Numbered from the stretch's first letter, positions 42,217 to 51,823 are shown. The stretch is DNA of 64,000 nt from DSNY01 sp964539745 (GCA_964539745.1 CAZIJU010000008.1:6818-70817); one strand, 5' to 3'. Program-made: numbers and translations. The notes: a model not told the origin generated them from the sequence alone.

Positions 42217-43626
42217 TTGAGCGGGTTCGAAATCGTCGCATTGGCACTGGCGGGGGCGTTGGTCGCAGCGCTGGTGGCGCTTGCGCTGGCGCTGCGCAGG
42301 CGCGAGCTGACCGGTGTGGCCGCACGCATCGACGAGCTGCAGCGAAGATCCGACGAACACGGCGAGCGGCTCGAGCGAGAACTGCGGACCGCGGTCGAGA
42401 CGGCCGCAAGCCAGGTGCGCATCGAGACGGGTGCGCGCCTGGCGGAACTGCACAACGCGCTGCTCGCACAGCTTGCCAGCCTCGGGGGCGCACAAACGGC
42501 GCAGCTCGGCGGTTTCAGCCAGCAGGTCGCGCGTCTGGCCGAGCTCGCCGAGACGGCGGCGCGCGCCAACCGCGAAGAAAGCGCGGAACAACTGAAACGG
42601 CTCGCGCAGCTGCTGCAGCAACAGGTCGCCGAGCTGGGCCAGGCGGTGCGGCAGCAGCTCGCCGACGTGCGGCAGACGCTCGAGGGTCGGCTGCAGACGC
42701 TGCAACAGGGCAACGAGGCAAAACTCGAGCAGATGCGGGCCACGGTCGAGGAAAAGCTGCAGACCACGCTCGAATCGCGCCTCGGCGAATCCTTCCGCAT
42801 CGTGTCGGAGCGGCTCGAACAGGTGCACCGGGGGCTCGGCGAGATGCAAGGCCTTGCGCAGGGCGTGGGCGACCTCAAGCGCGTGCTGACGAACGTAAAG
42901 ACGCGCGGCACCTTCGGCGAAGTGCAGCTTGCCGCGCTGCTCGAGCAGGTGCTCGCACCCGACCAGTACGCGGCAAACGTCGCCACGCGTCCCGGTTCGA
43001 GCGAGCGTGTCGAGTTCGCCGTCCGGATGCCGGGCCGCGACGACGGCCAGCCGGTCTGGCTGCCGATCGACGCCAAGTTCCCGGCCGAGGACTACGAGCG
43101 GCTGCTCGCCGCGCACGAGGCGGCCGATCCGGCCGCCGCCGAGGCGGCCGCGAAAGCGCTCGAAGCGCGCATCCGCAGCGAGGCACGAACGATCCGCGAA
43201 AAGTATGTCGAGCCGCCGTACACGACCGACTTCGCGATTCTGTTCCTGCCGACCGAAGGGCTGTTCGCGGAGGTGTTGCGCCGGCCGGGTCTGACCGAGT
43301 CGCTGAATCGCGAGTTGCGCCTCGTGATCGCCGGTCCCACCACGCTGTTCGCGATGCTCAATTCGCTGCAGATGGGCTTCCGTACGCTGGCGCTCGAACG
43401 GCGCTCCGCCGAGGTCTGGCAGGTGCTCGGCGCGGTGAAGACCGAGTTCGCGAAGTTCGGCGACGTGCTGGCGCGGCTGAAGACCCAGCTGGCCACCGCG
43501 TCGAACACGATCGAAGCGGCCGAGACGCGCACCCGCCAAATGGGGCGCGCGCTCAGAGCCGTCGAGGCGCTGCCGGCCGAACAGGCCGCTCGTCTGCTGC
43601 CGTCCGAGCCACGCGACGAGGGTTGA
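42217..43626 (+). CDS. rmuC: RmuC family DNA recombination protein
   Basis: Protein of 469 aa with one N-terminal membrane segment (IVALALAGALVAALVALALAL), a long coiled coil (about residues 30-220) and the RmuC nuclease-like domain (LTNVKTRGTFGEVQLAALLEQ, WLPIDAKFPAEDYERL, DFAILFLPTEGLFAEVL, NSLQMGFRTLALE). RmuC limits inversion between short repeats. The TTG start at 42217 has a GGGAGG RBS; an ATG at 42192 is in a frame that stops at once. Confidence 0.92.
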   Translation: MSGFEIVALALAGALVAALVALALALRRRELTGVAARIDELQRRSDEHGERLERELRTAVETAASQVRIETGARLAELHNALLAQLASLGGAQTAQLGGFSQQVARLAELAETAARANREESAEQLKRLAQLLQQQVAELGQAVRQQLADVRQTLEGRLQTLQQGNEAKLEQMRATVEEKLQTTLESRLGESFRIVSERLEQVHRGLGEMQGLAQGVGDLKRVLTNVKTRGTFGEVQLAALLEQVLAPDQYAANVATRPGSSERVEFAVRMPGRDDGQPVWLPIDAKFPAEDYERLLAAHEAADPAAAEAAAKALEARIRSEARTIREKYVEPPYTTDFAILFLPTEGLFAEVLRRPGLTESLNRELRLVIAGPTTLFAMLNSLQMGFRTLALERRSAEVWQVLGAVKTEFAKFGDVLARLKTQLATASNTIEAAETRTRQMGRALRAVEALPAEQAARLLPSEPRDEG

Positions 43627-43771
43627 GCGCGGCCCTGCGGGGCTTCCCGTACGCGGACTTGAGGGGGCGATTGCTCCAATTGCGGGGCCGCGGATGCCGA
43701 AAATTCACATTGCCTCGGCCAGGCCCGGCAGGGTGTAATCGGCGCCACCCGCAGCCGATTGCGACCTTCTG

Positions 43772-45406
43772 ATGGCAGAGGCCGATCCGCAACACGACGA
43801 CGCCGATCGCTGGTTGAGCTACCGGGCGGCGATCGAGCACGCGGGCGACGGCTTTTTCGTCGTCGACCGCAACTTGCGCATCGTCGAGGTCAACGACACG
43901 CTGTGCGCGATGTTCGGCTATGCGCGGCACGAGATGCTCGGCCGCAATCCGCTCGACTTCGCCACGCCGGAAACGCGCACGACCGTTCGCGCCCAGTGGC
44001 AGAGCATCGACCGCGTCGACCGCAGGCGCTATCGCTTCGAGGGCCAGCGCCGCGACGGCAGCCGCTTTCCGGTGCTCGTGCGCTCGGTGACCCAGCGCGG
44101 CCGCAGCGGCGCGATCGAAGGCTCTGTCGGTTTCGTCACCGACCTGACCGAGATCGAGCAGGCGCAGCAGACGCTCGCCGCGTCCGAGCGCGAGCTGCGC
44201 TCGATACTCGACAACATGCAGGACACGTATTACCGCACCGACGTCGAAGGCCGCATCGTGCGCGTGTCGAAGTCGGCCGAGAAGCTGCTCGGCTACCCGG
44301 TCGAGCAGCTGATCGGCCGCCGGCTCGCCGACCTGTATTGCGAACCCGGCGAGCGCGACGAGTTCCTGCGCATGCTCGAAGCCAACGGCGGCGCGGTCCG
44401 GCAGTTCGAGACCCGACTGCGGCGCGGCGACGGGACGGTGATCTGGGTTTCGACCAACGCCCAGTACTGCCGCGACGCCGCCGGTCGTATCGCCGGCGTC
44501 GAGGGTACGACGCGCGACATTACGGAGGCGCACCGCGCGCAGCAGGAACTGCGTCTGGCCGCGCGCGTGTTCGAGTGCGCCGTGGAGGGGATCGTCATCA
44601 CCGACCCCGCGCTCGCGATCCTGTCGGTGAATCCGGCGTTCGCCGAGCTGGCCGGCGTCGACGCTGTGCGGGCAATAGGCCGCCGGCTCGCCGACTTCGT
44701 CTCGGCCGCCGGCGACGACGATCTGGCGACGCAACTGCGCGACGCGCTCGCGACGCACGGCCACTGGAGCGGCGAGGTGCGCGTGCGTCGCGCCGACGGC
44801 GACGCTGTCGGCGGGTGGCTCAGCGTGTCGACGGTCGGCGACGGCGCCGGCGAACCGACCCACTGCGTCGCGACGTTCACCGGCATCACCGACCGCCGCG
44901 CCTCGCAGGCACGCATGGCCTATCTGGCGCACCACGATCCGCTGACACAACTGCCGAACCGGTTGCTGCTGCGCGACCGCGTCGATCAGGCGATTTCGCG
45001 TGCCGCGCGCACGGGCGCGAAGCTCGCGCTGCTGTTCGTCGACCTGGACGACTTCAAGCGGATCAACGACACATTCGGTCATCAGACCGGCGATGTGGTG
45101 CTGCGCGAGATCGCCGCTCGCCTGGCGCATTGCGTGCGCGAGACCGATACGGTCAGCCGTTACGGCGGAGACGAGTTCGTCGTTGCGCTGCCGGACCTGG
45201 CCGAGGCCGGCGTGGTCGAGCGCGTCGCGCGTTGCATCGCCGAGCAGGTGTCGGCGCCGCTGCGCGCCGGCGGCGTCGAGGTACGCGTGTCGTGCTCGAT
45301 CGGCGTGGCGCTGTATCCCGGCGACGGCGCCGACTGCGACGCGCTCGTTCGGCGCGCCGACGCGTCGATGTACGCGGCCAAACGCGCCGGGCGTGCGCTT
45401 GTCTGA
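43772..45406 (+). CDS. PAS-PAS-PAS-GGDEF diguanylate cyclase
   Basis: Soluble protein of 544 aa: three PAS domains (about residues 15-125, 138-255 and 262-378) and a GGDEF domain from about 385. The signature GGDEF is intact at 465-469, and RETD five residues upstream is the feedback I-site, so it probably makes and senses c-di-GMP. No EAL domain and no membrane segment. The PAS domains could sense redox, oxygen or light. Convergent with the DAHP synthase gene (3 bp). Confidence 0.92.
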   Translation: MAEADPQHDDADRWLSYRAAIEHAGDGFFVVDRNLRIVEVNDTLCAMFGYARHEMLGRNPLDFATPETRTTVRAQWQSIDRVDRRRYRFEGQRRDGSRFPVLVRSVTQRGRSGAIEGSVGFVTDLTEIEQAQQTLAASERELRSILDNMQDTYYRTDVEGRIVRVSKSAEKLLGYPVEQLIGRRLADLYCEPGERDEFLRMLEANGGAVRQFETRLRRGDGTVIWVSTNAQYCRDAAGRIAGVEGTTRDITEAHRAQQELRLAARVFECAVEGIVITDPALAILSVNPAFAELAGVDAVRAIGRRLADFVSAAGDDDLATQLRDALATHGHWSGEVRVRRADGDAVGGWLSVSTVGDGAGEPTHCVATFTGITDRRASQARMAYLAHHDPLTQLPNRLLLRDRVDQAISRAARTGAKLALLFVDLDDFKRINDTFGHQTGDVVLREIAARLAHCVRETDTVSRYGGDEFVVALPDLAEAGVVERVARCIAEQVSAPLRAGGVEVRVSCSIGVALYPGDGADCDALVRRADASMYAAKRAGRALV

Positions 45407-45409
45407 CGT

Positions 45410-46510
45410 TCAGCGCGACGCCGCGCGACGCTGCGCGATCACCGGCGCGAGCTCCGCGTGCGCCCGGCGCAGCAATTCCTCGGTCGTATCCCAGCCGATG
45501 CATGCATCGGTCACCGAAACGCCGTAGGCGAGCTGCAAGAGATCCTCGGGAATCGGCTGGTTGCCCGGGTTGATGTGGCTTTCGAGCATCATGCCGACGA
45601 TCGAAGCCGATCCTTCACGGATCTGGTGCACGCAGTCGGCGAAGACCAGCGGCTGCAGCGAAGGATCCTTCAGCGAGTTCGCGTGCGAGCAGTCGACCAC
45701 GATGTTCGGCGCCAGGCCGGCCTTGGCGAGCGCGCGTTCGGCGAGCTTGACGCTGACCGAGTCGTAGTTCGGCCGGCCGCCGCCGCCGCGCAGCACCAGA
45801 TGGCCGTACGCGTTGCCGCGCGTGCGCACGACCGCGGTGCGGCCATCGGCGTTGATGCCGAGGAAACTGTGCGGATGCGCCGCCGACTTGATCGCATTGA
45901 TCGCGACGTCCAGCGCGCCGTCGGTGCCGTTCTTGAAGCCGACCGGCGTGGACAGGCCACTGGCCATCTCGCGGTGCGTCTGCGACTCGGTCGTTCGCGC
46001 GCCGATCGCGTACCAGCTGATCAGATCGGCGAGATACTGCGGCGACATGGGGTCGAGCGCCTCGGACCCGGTCGGAACGCCCAGTGCCGCAAGGTCGAGC
46101 AGCAACTGCCGCGCGCGCGTGATGCCTTCCTCGATGTGGAAGGAATCGTCCATCCGCGGGTCGTTGATGAACCCTTTCCAGCCGGTGGCCGTCCGCGGTT
46201 TTTCGAAGTACACGCGCATGACGACGAACATCGTTTCGGCGACCTCGCGGGCCAGTCGCTCGAGGCGCTGCGCGTAGTCGAGGGCGGCGACGGGGTCGTG
46301 GATCGAGCAGGGACCGGCGACGACGAAGATGCGCGGATCGCGCCGCTCGAGGATCGCGCGCAGCGTCGCGCGTGCGCGCGTGACGGTTTCGGCCGCCGTC
46401 TCCGTAAGCGGTACGCGCGCGTGCACCTCGGCGGGTGTCGGCATCGGGTCGAAGCCGATGACGTTGACGTTTTCCAGAACCGGTGCGGTTGGGTCAGGCG
46501 CTTCGTTCAT
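45410..46510 (-). CDS. 3-deoxy-7-phosphoheptulonate (DAHP) synthase
   Basis: First enzyme of the shikimate pathway, type I AroF/G/H family, 366 aa. Motifs include VVAGPCSIHDPVAALDYA, VYFEKPRTATGWKGFINDP, VGFKNGTDGALDVAINAIKS and VDCSHANSLKD, all typical. Which aromatic amino acid inhibits it cannot be told from the sequence by eye. Lies 28 nt after the aminotransferase stop on the same strand, so both may be co-transcribed. Confidence 0.94.
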   Translation of the reverse strand: MNEAPDPTAPVLENVNVIGFDPMPTPAEVHARVPLTETAAETVTRARATLRAILERRDPRIFVVAGPCSIHDPVAALDYAQRLERLAREVAETMFVVMRVYFEKPRTATGWKGFINDPRMDDSFHIEEGITRARQLLLDLAALGVPTGSEALDPMSPQYLADLISWYAIGARTTESQTHREMASGLSTPVGFKNGTDGALDVAINAIKSAAHPHSFLGINADGRTAVVRTRGNAYGHLVLRGGGGRPNYDSVSVKLAERALAKAGLAPNIVVDCSHANSLKDPSLQPLVFADCVHQIREGSASIVGMMLESHINPGNQPIPEDLLQLAYGVSVTDACIGWDTTEELLRRAHAELAPVIAQRRAASR

Positions 46511-46538
46511 GCGGGGCGTATCGCAGCGGCGGTCGGGT

Positions 46539-47741
46539 TCATGCGGACTGCAGCCGGTCGAGCGCGGCGCGCAGTGTCTCGTCCCTCTTCGCGAAACAGA
46601 ACCGGACGACGCGCGCTTCGAACGGCCGCTCGTAGAACACCGATACCGGAATCACCGCCACGCCGTAATCGACGATCATCTTTCGGGCGAACTCGGCTTC
46701 GGGCAGATCCGAGATCGCCGAATAGTCGGCAAGCACGAAGTAGGTGCCTTCGCAGGGCAGCAGCCGGAAGCGCGTGCGCGCGAGCCCCGCGACGAACCGG
46801 TCGCGTTTGGCCTGGTAGAACGCGGCCAGCGTTTCGTACGGTCTGGGGTCCTGGAGGTAACGCGCGATCGCGTGCTGCCCCGGCGTGTTGACCGCGAAGA
46901 CCATGAACTGGTGCACCTTGCGCAACTCGTCCGACAGCGCGCGCGGCGCGCACGCATAGCCGATCTTCCAGCCGGTCGTGTGAAACGTCTTGCCGAAGCT
47001 CGAGATCACCACGCTGCGCTGCGCGAGCAGCGGCGAAGTCGCGACCGACCGGTGGGACTGGCCGTCGAAGACGATGTGCTCGTAGACCTCGTCGGAAATC
47101 ACGAAAACGCCCGTCGATGCGACGATCGCTTCGAGCGCGCGCAGATCGTCTTCGCGCAGGATGCGGCCGGTCGGGTTGTGCGGGAAGTTGATCATCAGTG
47201 CGCGCGTGCGCGGCGTGATCGCCGCGCGCACGCGGTCCCAGTCCGGCGCGTAGCCGCGCGCGGCGTCCAGGGGCACGAACACCGGACGCGCACCGGCCAG
47301 CTCGATCGACGGCACGTAGCTGTCGTAGACCGGTTCGAGGACGATCACCTCGTCGCCGGGCCGCGCGAGCGCGAGCACCGCGGTCATCAGCGCCTGCGTG
47401 GCGCCGGCCGTGACCGTGATCTCCGTTTCCGGGTCGTACGCGCGGCCGTAGAGCCGTTCGACCTTCGCCGCGATCGCGTTGCGCAGCGCGGGCACGCCTG
47501 CCATCGGCGCATACTGGTTGTTGCCGGCTGCGATCGCGTCGGCAAGGTAGCGCTGCAACTTCGGATCGCAGTCGAAATCCGGGAACCCCTGGCCGAGGTT
47601 GATCGCGCCGTGTTTCGTAGCCAGCGCCGACATGACCGTGAAGATCGTCGTGCCGACGCGCGGCAGTTTCGAGGGGCCGAGCAGCGCGGCGGGACCGCGC
47701 GCGGGCGGGCGCTGTTCAAAGGACGCTGAATCGCTGGGCAT
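46539..47741 (-). CDS. Class I/II aminotransferase (methionine aminotransferase-like)
   Basis: PLP enzyme of 400 aa of the YbdL/kynurenine-aminotransferase subgroup: AINLGQGFPDFDCDP, NQYAPMAGVPALRNAIA, TAGATQALMTA, INFPHNPTGRIL, and the PLP lysine in ISSFGKTFHTTGWKIGY. YbdL acts on methionine and aromatic 2-oxo acids. Start: ATG 47741 gives the usual short leader; an ATG at 47768 is also possible and lies 28 nt from the presumed transcription start of the promoter at 47803. Downstream gene is DAHP synthase. Confidence 0.88.
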   Translation of the reverse strand: MPSDSASFEQRPPARGPAALLGPSKLPRVGTTIFTVMSALATKHGAINLGQGFPDFDCDPKLQRYLADAIAAGNNQYAPMAGVPALRNAIAAKVERLYGRAYDPETEITVTAGATQALMTAVLALARPGDEVIVLEPVYDSYVPSIELAGARPVFVPLDAARGYAPDWDRVRAAITPRTRALMINFPHNPTGRILREDDLRALEAIVASTGVFVISDEVYEHIVFDGQSHRSVATSPLLAQRSVVISSFGKTFHTTGWKIGYACAPRALSDELRKVHQFMVFAVNTPGQHAIARYLQDPRPYETLAAFYQAKRDRFVAGLARTRFRLLPCEGTYFVLADYSAISDLPEAEFARKMIVDYGVAVIPVSVFYERPFEARVVRFCFAKRDETLRAALDRLQSA

Positions 47742-47802
47742 CGGAGCTGCAGCGCGCGTGGCAAGCATCGCGCCGCGCGAGACGGGGCGGGTCAGGATGA
47801 AA

Positions 47803-47808
47803 ATTATA
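47803..47808 (-). promoter_or_regulatory. Candidate sigma-70 -10 element for the aminotransferase gene
   Basis: The minus strand reads TATAAT exactly at 47808-47803 inside an AT-rich island that stands out from the GC-rich background. A -35 candidate (GAGGCA) is weak. The element lies about 35 nt (or 62 nt) before the aminotransferase start. On the plus strand the same site reads TATACT and could also serve the opposite gene. The rest of the 366-bp gap (47742-48107) shows no gene. Confidence 0.5.
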
Positions 47809-48107
47809 CTTTCGCGGGTCGCTGTGCCTCGGAAGACGCCGCATGCCGCAAGCCCGCCGCCGCATCGGGCGTCGTCGGCGAGGCGAGCCGCGCGGGGGGC
47901 GGCGCGGGTCGCGTCCCGCAGCGGGCCGGTACCTGGCGCGAGATCGCGACGACGAGCGGAAGCCATCGTTTTTCTTTCGAGCGAAGCGCCGAACGCGCGG
48001 AGGGGTCTGTTGCAGGCCGGTCAGGAGGCTTCCGCGCGTCCGGCGCAACGCCGGCGCAAAGCGCGCGCGCGATGCGCAACGCCGAAGTCCGATCGGGGGC
48101 CGTGCCG

Positions 48108-49253
48108 ATGACGCTGCACGTATCCAGCGCATTCGATGGCGGCGCGATCGAGGTCGTCCGGTGCGACGCGCCCGACGCGGTCGAGCTTGCGATCCGCCAC
48201 GACCGGCGTGCCGACGGAACGGCGTCGGAGTTCCTGCAATGGTTCTATTTCCGCGTCGGCGGGGCTGCGGGCCGGCCGCTCGCGCTGCGCATCGTCAACG
48301 CAGGAGCGACGACCTATCCGAAAGGCTGGGAGGGCTACGCCGCGCTGGCAAGCTGCGACCGCAAGCACTGGCAGCGCGTCTCGACGCAGTTCGACGGGCA
48401 GGTGATGACAATCCGTCCCGGCGTCGCGGCCGATCCGCTGTACGTCGCCTACTTCGAGCCGTACTCGTGGGAGCGCCATCTCGACCTGCTTGCCGATGCG
48501 ATCGCGCGCGGCGCCGGGTTACGCCGGCTCGGCGCGAGCGTGCAGGGGCGAGACATCGACGCGCTCGTCGTCGGATCGGGCCCGCGCAACGTCTGGATCA
48601 TCGCGCGCCAGCATCCGGGCGAAACGATGGCCGAGTGGTTCGTCGAAGGTCTGCTGCGGCGGCTGCTCGATGCCGCCGACCCGCTCGTGCGCGAGCTGAA
48701 GCGGCATGCGACCGTGTACATCGTGCCGAACATGAATCCGGACGGCTCGGTGCTGGGCAATCTGCGTACCAATGCCGCCGGCGCGAACCTGAACCGCGAA
48801 TGGCTCGCCCCGTCGTGCGAGCGCAGCCCGGAGGTCGCGTGCGTGCGCGAGGCGATGCACGCGACGGGTGTCGATGCGTTCTTCGACATCCACGGCGATG
48901 AGAACCTCCCTTACGTGTTCGCCGCCGGATGCGAGATGCTGCCGGATTTCGACGCGCAGCGACGCGCGGAGCAGGACGCTTTTTACGCCGACTTCCGGCG
49001 CGCAAGTCCCGACTTCCAGACGACGCACGGCTATGCCCCCGACAAGTACCGCGACGAGCTGCTCAAGCTCGCGTCCAAGTACGTCGGCCATACGTTCGGC
49101 TGTCTCTCGCTGACGCTCGAGATGCCGTTCAAGGACAACGCCGACGCGCCCGATCCGCGCACTGGCTGGAGCGCGGCGCGCTCGCTGCGGCTGGGTCGCG
49201 CGCTGCTCGATCCGCTGTACGCGCATCTGCTCCGGTGCGCAGCGCCGCAATGA
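48108..49253 (+). CDS. M14-family zinc carboxypeptidase (cytosolic type)
   Basis: Metallopeptidase of 381 aa with an N-terminal beta domain (about 1-110) and a carboxypeptidase domain. Zinc ligands are in ARQHPGETMAEWF (H and E) and DIHGDE (H); the catalytic glutamate lies in LTLEMPFKDN. The pattern, with VPNMNPDGS and NLNREW, matches the cytosolic carboxypeptidase-like (AGBL-type) subgroup in bacteria. No signal peptide. The ATG at 48108 was chosen because of the RBS TCGGGGG; the ATG at 48072 is longer. Overlaps the next gene (ATGA). Confidence 0.85.
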   Translation: MTLHVSSAFDGGAIEVVRCDAPDAVELAIRHDRRADGTASEFLQWFYFRVGGAAGRPLALRIVNAGATTYPKGWEGYAALASCDRKHWQRVSTQFDGQVMTIRPGVAADPLYVAYFEPYSWERHLDLLADAIARGAGLRRLGASVQGRDIDALVVGSGPRNVWIIARQHPGETMAEWFVEGLLRRLLDAADPLVRELKRHATVYIVPNMNPDGSVLGNLRTNAAGANLNREWLAPSCERSPEVACVREAMHATGVDAFFDIHGDENLPYVFAAGCEMLPDFDAQRRAEQDAFYADFRRASPDFQTTHGYAPDKYRDELLKLASKYVGHTFGCLSLTLEMPFKDNADAPDPRTGWSAARSLRLGRALLDPLYAHLLRCAAPQ

Positions 49254-50290
49254 CGATCGCGAGCGGCCGCAAGGTCAGCCTGCGGCGCGCGACGCTGGCC
49301 GATCGGCCGCGGGCGCACGCGTGGCTCGCCGCGTCCGATCTGACGCCGGGTGCGATGGGGTTGCCGCTCTATCCCGACCATCCGCCGCCGAGCTATGCGC
49401 AGTTCTGCGAGGACTACGAACCGTACTTCTTCGAGGGATCGCGCCCCTTCAACGGACGCGGTTTCGTCATTCAGACCGAGGGGGCCGACGTCGGCTTCCT
49501 CGTCCATCGGCGCATCGATCTGCTGCGCGACGTCGTCGAGCTGGACCTGTGGCTGGCCGAACGACGCCATAGCGGTCGGGGCCTGGGCTCGGAGGCGCTC
49601 GCGCTCGCGTGTGAATGGCTGCAGCAGAACCGCGGCGTCAACCGATTTCTGATGAGGCCGTCGCGCCGCAACGTGCGCGCGGTTCGCGCGATCCGACGCG
49701 CCGGGTTCCGCGAAACCGATCTGCGGGCGAACGAAGTGATCGCCGAGCTCGCCTTGTCCAGGCCGCGTTACTTCGACGAGGTGCTGCTGTTCTGCGTGCT
49801 GCCGGCGCCGGCGGCACAGCTCGATCACGACGTCAACGGTGTCTACGTCTTCGTGGACAGCGAGTTCACCGGTCTCGACGAGCCGCGGCTGATCAGTATC
49901 GGCGCCGCTGCGACCGATTCGGCGACCTTCTATTCCGAGCTGAGCGACTGGCCCGAGGAGCATTGCAGCGAGTTCGTGCGCGAATCGGTATTGCCGCAGC
50001 TCGAAGGCGGCGCCGTGACGCATCCGGTTGCGGCCGACGCATTCACGCGCTGGCTTGCCGAGCGCGCGGCCTCGGCGCGGGTCATGATCGTTTCCGACTC
50101 GGGTTTCGACCGCTGGGCGCTCGCGGACCTGCTCGGCAGCGAGGAGCTGCCAGCCGGCGCCGTGTGGCGGCAGGTGCCGGTGGACGTCGAACGGCTCGAC
50201 GACGCCGCGCGCGCGCTCGGTTTGCGTCGCCATCACGCGCTCGACGACGCACGCGCGTTGCGTCACGTGCTGCTCGGCGCGGTGCGCTGA
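49250..50290 (+). CDS. Fusion: GNAT acetyltransferase and DEDDh 3'-5' exonuclease-like domain
   Basis: Protein of 346 aa with two domains. Residues 5-185 are a GNAT acetyltransferase (acetyl-CoA loop RHSGRGLGSEAL, and the late FLMRPSRRNVRAVRAIRRAGF). Residues 195-346 resemble an RNase-H-like DEDDh exonuclease: D203 and E205 in VFVDSEFTGL, D283 or D287 in VSDSGFDRW, and H328 with D333 in HHALDDARA. All acidic and histidine positions seem present, so activity is plausible. The ATG overlaps the carboxypeptidase stop. I know of no standard fusion of this kind. Confidence 0.78.
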   Translation: MTIASGRKVSLRRATLADRPRAHAWLAASDLTPGAMGLPLYPDHPPPSYAQFCEDYEPYFFEGSRPFNGRGFVIQTEGADVGFLVHRRIDLLRDVVELDLWLAERRHSGRGLGSEALALACEWLQQNRGVNRFLMRPSRRNVRAVRAIRRAGFRETDLRANEVIAELALSRPRYFDEVLLFCVLPAPAAQLDHDVNGVYVFVDSEFTGLDEPRLISIGAAATDSATFYSELSDWPEEHCSEFVRESVLPQLEGGAVTHPVAADAFTRWLAERAASARVMIVSDSGFDRWALADLLGSEELPAGAVWRQVPVDVERLDDAARALGLRRHHALDDARALRHVLLGAVR

Positions 50291-50311
50291 TACGGCGGGC
50301 GCGGCGCCGTG

Positions 50312-50332
50312 ACATCGCCGGCGCGGTGATGT
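50312..50332. terminator. Hairpin between convergent genes
   Basis: ACATCGCC (50312-50319) pairs with GGTGATGT (50325-50332) with one G-T wobble and a 5-base loop. It lies in the 68-bp gap between two converging genes, so it could end transcription from both sides. No T-run follows. Confidence 0.35.
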
Positions 50333-50358
50333 GGCGGGGCGGGGCGCGCCCGGGCCGA

Positions 50359-50820
50359 TCAGGCAGCGGCGGCACCCGGCGCAAGACGCAGCGCCGCGAG
50401 CGCGGCTGCGGGCGCGACGATCATCAGCCCCGAGCGCGCGGCGCGTTTATTCAACGCGAGCAGCGCGCGGTCCTTCGAGACCAGCGCGTCGGCGCGTCCG
50501 CTCGACGCAAGGTCGACGAACTTCTGGTCGTGCGGATCGCTGCACGCGAAGCGGGCGGGGAACACGTGGGCGACCGCTGCGGACTTGGCGCGCCATGCCG
50601 CGAGCAGCGCCAAGCGCCGTTGCGCGTCGAGCGCGAAGCGCGGGCGCGCGAGCACGTCGGCGAGCTCCGCGTCGCACTCGTCCGAGCGCAGCGCGACGAC
50701 ACGGCCGTCGTCGAACGCCGCCCGCAGCGCGCGAGTGAGCGGATCGTCGAACACCCAGAAGTCGAGCAGCACGTTGGTGTCGAACACCGCGCGCGGCGGC
50801 GAGGCGACAGGTCCGCTCAC
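50359..50820 (-). CDS. PIN-domain protein
   Basis: Small PIN nuclease-like protein, 153 aa, with early VFDTNVLLDFW (acidic), a middle region SDECDAELADVLARPRF and late CSDPHDQKFVDLA and ALVSKDRALLAL, matching the PIN family that includes toxin components. The GTG start at 50820 overlaps the alcohol dehydrogenase stop (GTGA), so it is co-translated. No antitoxin gene is visible next to it, so a classical toxin-antitoxin pair is not supported. Confidence 0.82.
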   Translation of the reverse strand: MSGPVASPPRAVFDTNVLLDFWVFDDPLTRALRAAFDDGRVVALRSDECDAELADVLARPRFALDAQRRLALLAAWRAKSAAVAHVFPARFACSDPHDQKFVDLASSGRADALVSKDRALLALNKRAARSGLMIVAPAAALAALRLAPGAAAA

Positions 50821-51815
50821 GCGCAGCGCAGCACCGCCGCGCCCTGCACGCGGCCGCGGCGGACGGCGTCGAGCGCTTCGTTGGCGCGCTGCAACTCGAA
50901 GATCTCGACGTGCGTTCGCACGGGAATACACGCGGCGAGCGCGAGGAATTCTTCGCCGTCGTTGCGCGTCAGATTCGCGACCGAACGAACGACGCGCTCG
51001 CCCCACAGGATCTCGTAGGGAAAGGCCGGGATCTCGCTCATGTGGATGCCGGCGCAGACAACGCACCCGCCCTTGCGCACCGCGCGCAGCGCGGCCGGAA
51101 CCAGGCTGCCCACCGGCGCGAAGACGAGCGCCGCGTCGAGCGGCCGCGGCGGCGGTTGCGTCGAATCGCCCGCCCAGACGCAGCCGAGCGAAAGCGCGAA
51201 CGCCTGGCCTTCGACGTCGCCCGGTTTGGTGAACGCGCACACCTCGCGGTCCTGCCACACGGCCACCTGCGCAACCAGATGCGCTGCGGCGCCGAAGCCG
51301 TAGATGCCGAGCCGCTTCGCATCGCCGGCCAGCCGCAGCGCGCGGTAGCCGATCAACCCGGCGCACAGCAGCGGGGCGGCGTGCGCGTCGTCGAACGCCT
51401 CGGGCAGCGCAAAGACGTAGTTCGCGTCGGCGACCGCGTATTCGGCATAGCCGCCATCGCGGTCGTAGCCGGTGAACTGCGGCGCATCGCACAGGTTCTC
51501 GCGCTGCATGCTGCAGTATTCGCAGACGCCGCAGGTATGGCCGAGCCAGGGCACGCCGACACGGTCGCCGGGTTTGAATCGCGTCACGCCGCTGCCCGTC
51601 GCGACGACGCGCCCCACGATTTCGTGGCCGAGCACGAGCGGAAGCTTCGGGTGCGGCAGTTCGCCGTCGGCCACATGCAGATCGGTCCGGCACACGCCGC
51701 AGGCGTGTACGCGCAGCAGCACCTCGCCGGGGCGCGGTTGCGGGATCGGAAGCGCGCGCGCCGCGAGCGGCGCGCCGGAGGTGTCGAGCACCATCGCATG
51801 CATCGTCGAATCCAT
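50817..51815 (-). CDS. Zinc-dependent alcohol dehydrogenase
   Basis: Medium-chain zinc alcohol dehydrogenase of 332 aa. Catalytic zinc site CGVCRTDLHV and LGHEIVGRVV; structural zinc site CGVCEYCSMQRENLC. The cofactor-binding fold is GIYGFGAAAHLVAQVAV, with the usual GxGxxG changed to GFGAAA. It belongs to the AdhA-like group. The ATG at 51815 is preferred (9 nt after the lipoprotein stop) over a TTG at 51827. Overlaps the PIN gene at its end. Confidence 0.85.
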   Translation of the reverse strand: MDSTMHAMVLDTSGAPLAARALPIPQPRPGEVLLRVHACGVCRTDLHVADGELPHPKLPLVLGHEIVGRVVATGSGVTRFKPGDRVGVPWLGHTCGVCEYCSMQRENLCDAPQFTGYDRDGGYAEYAVADANYVFALPEAFDDAHAAPLLCAGLIGYRALRLAGDAKRLGIYGFGAAAHLVAQVAVWQDREVCAFTKPGDVEGQAFALSLGCVWAGDSTQPPPRPLDAALVFAPVGSLVPAALRAVRKGGCVVCAGIHMSEIPAFPYEILWGERVVRSVANLTRNDGEEFLALAACIPVRTHVEIFELQRANEALDAVRRGRVQGAAVLRCA

Positions 51816-51823
51816 CGTCTGCC

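Noticed and set aside
50359..50820. PIN gene as half of a toxin-antitoxin pair
   Set aside because: No small antitoxin gene upstream or downstream; the gene overlaps an alcohol dehydrogenase instead.
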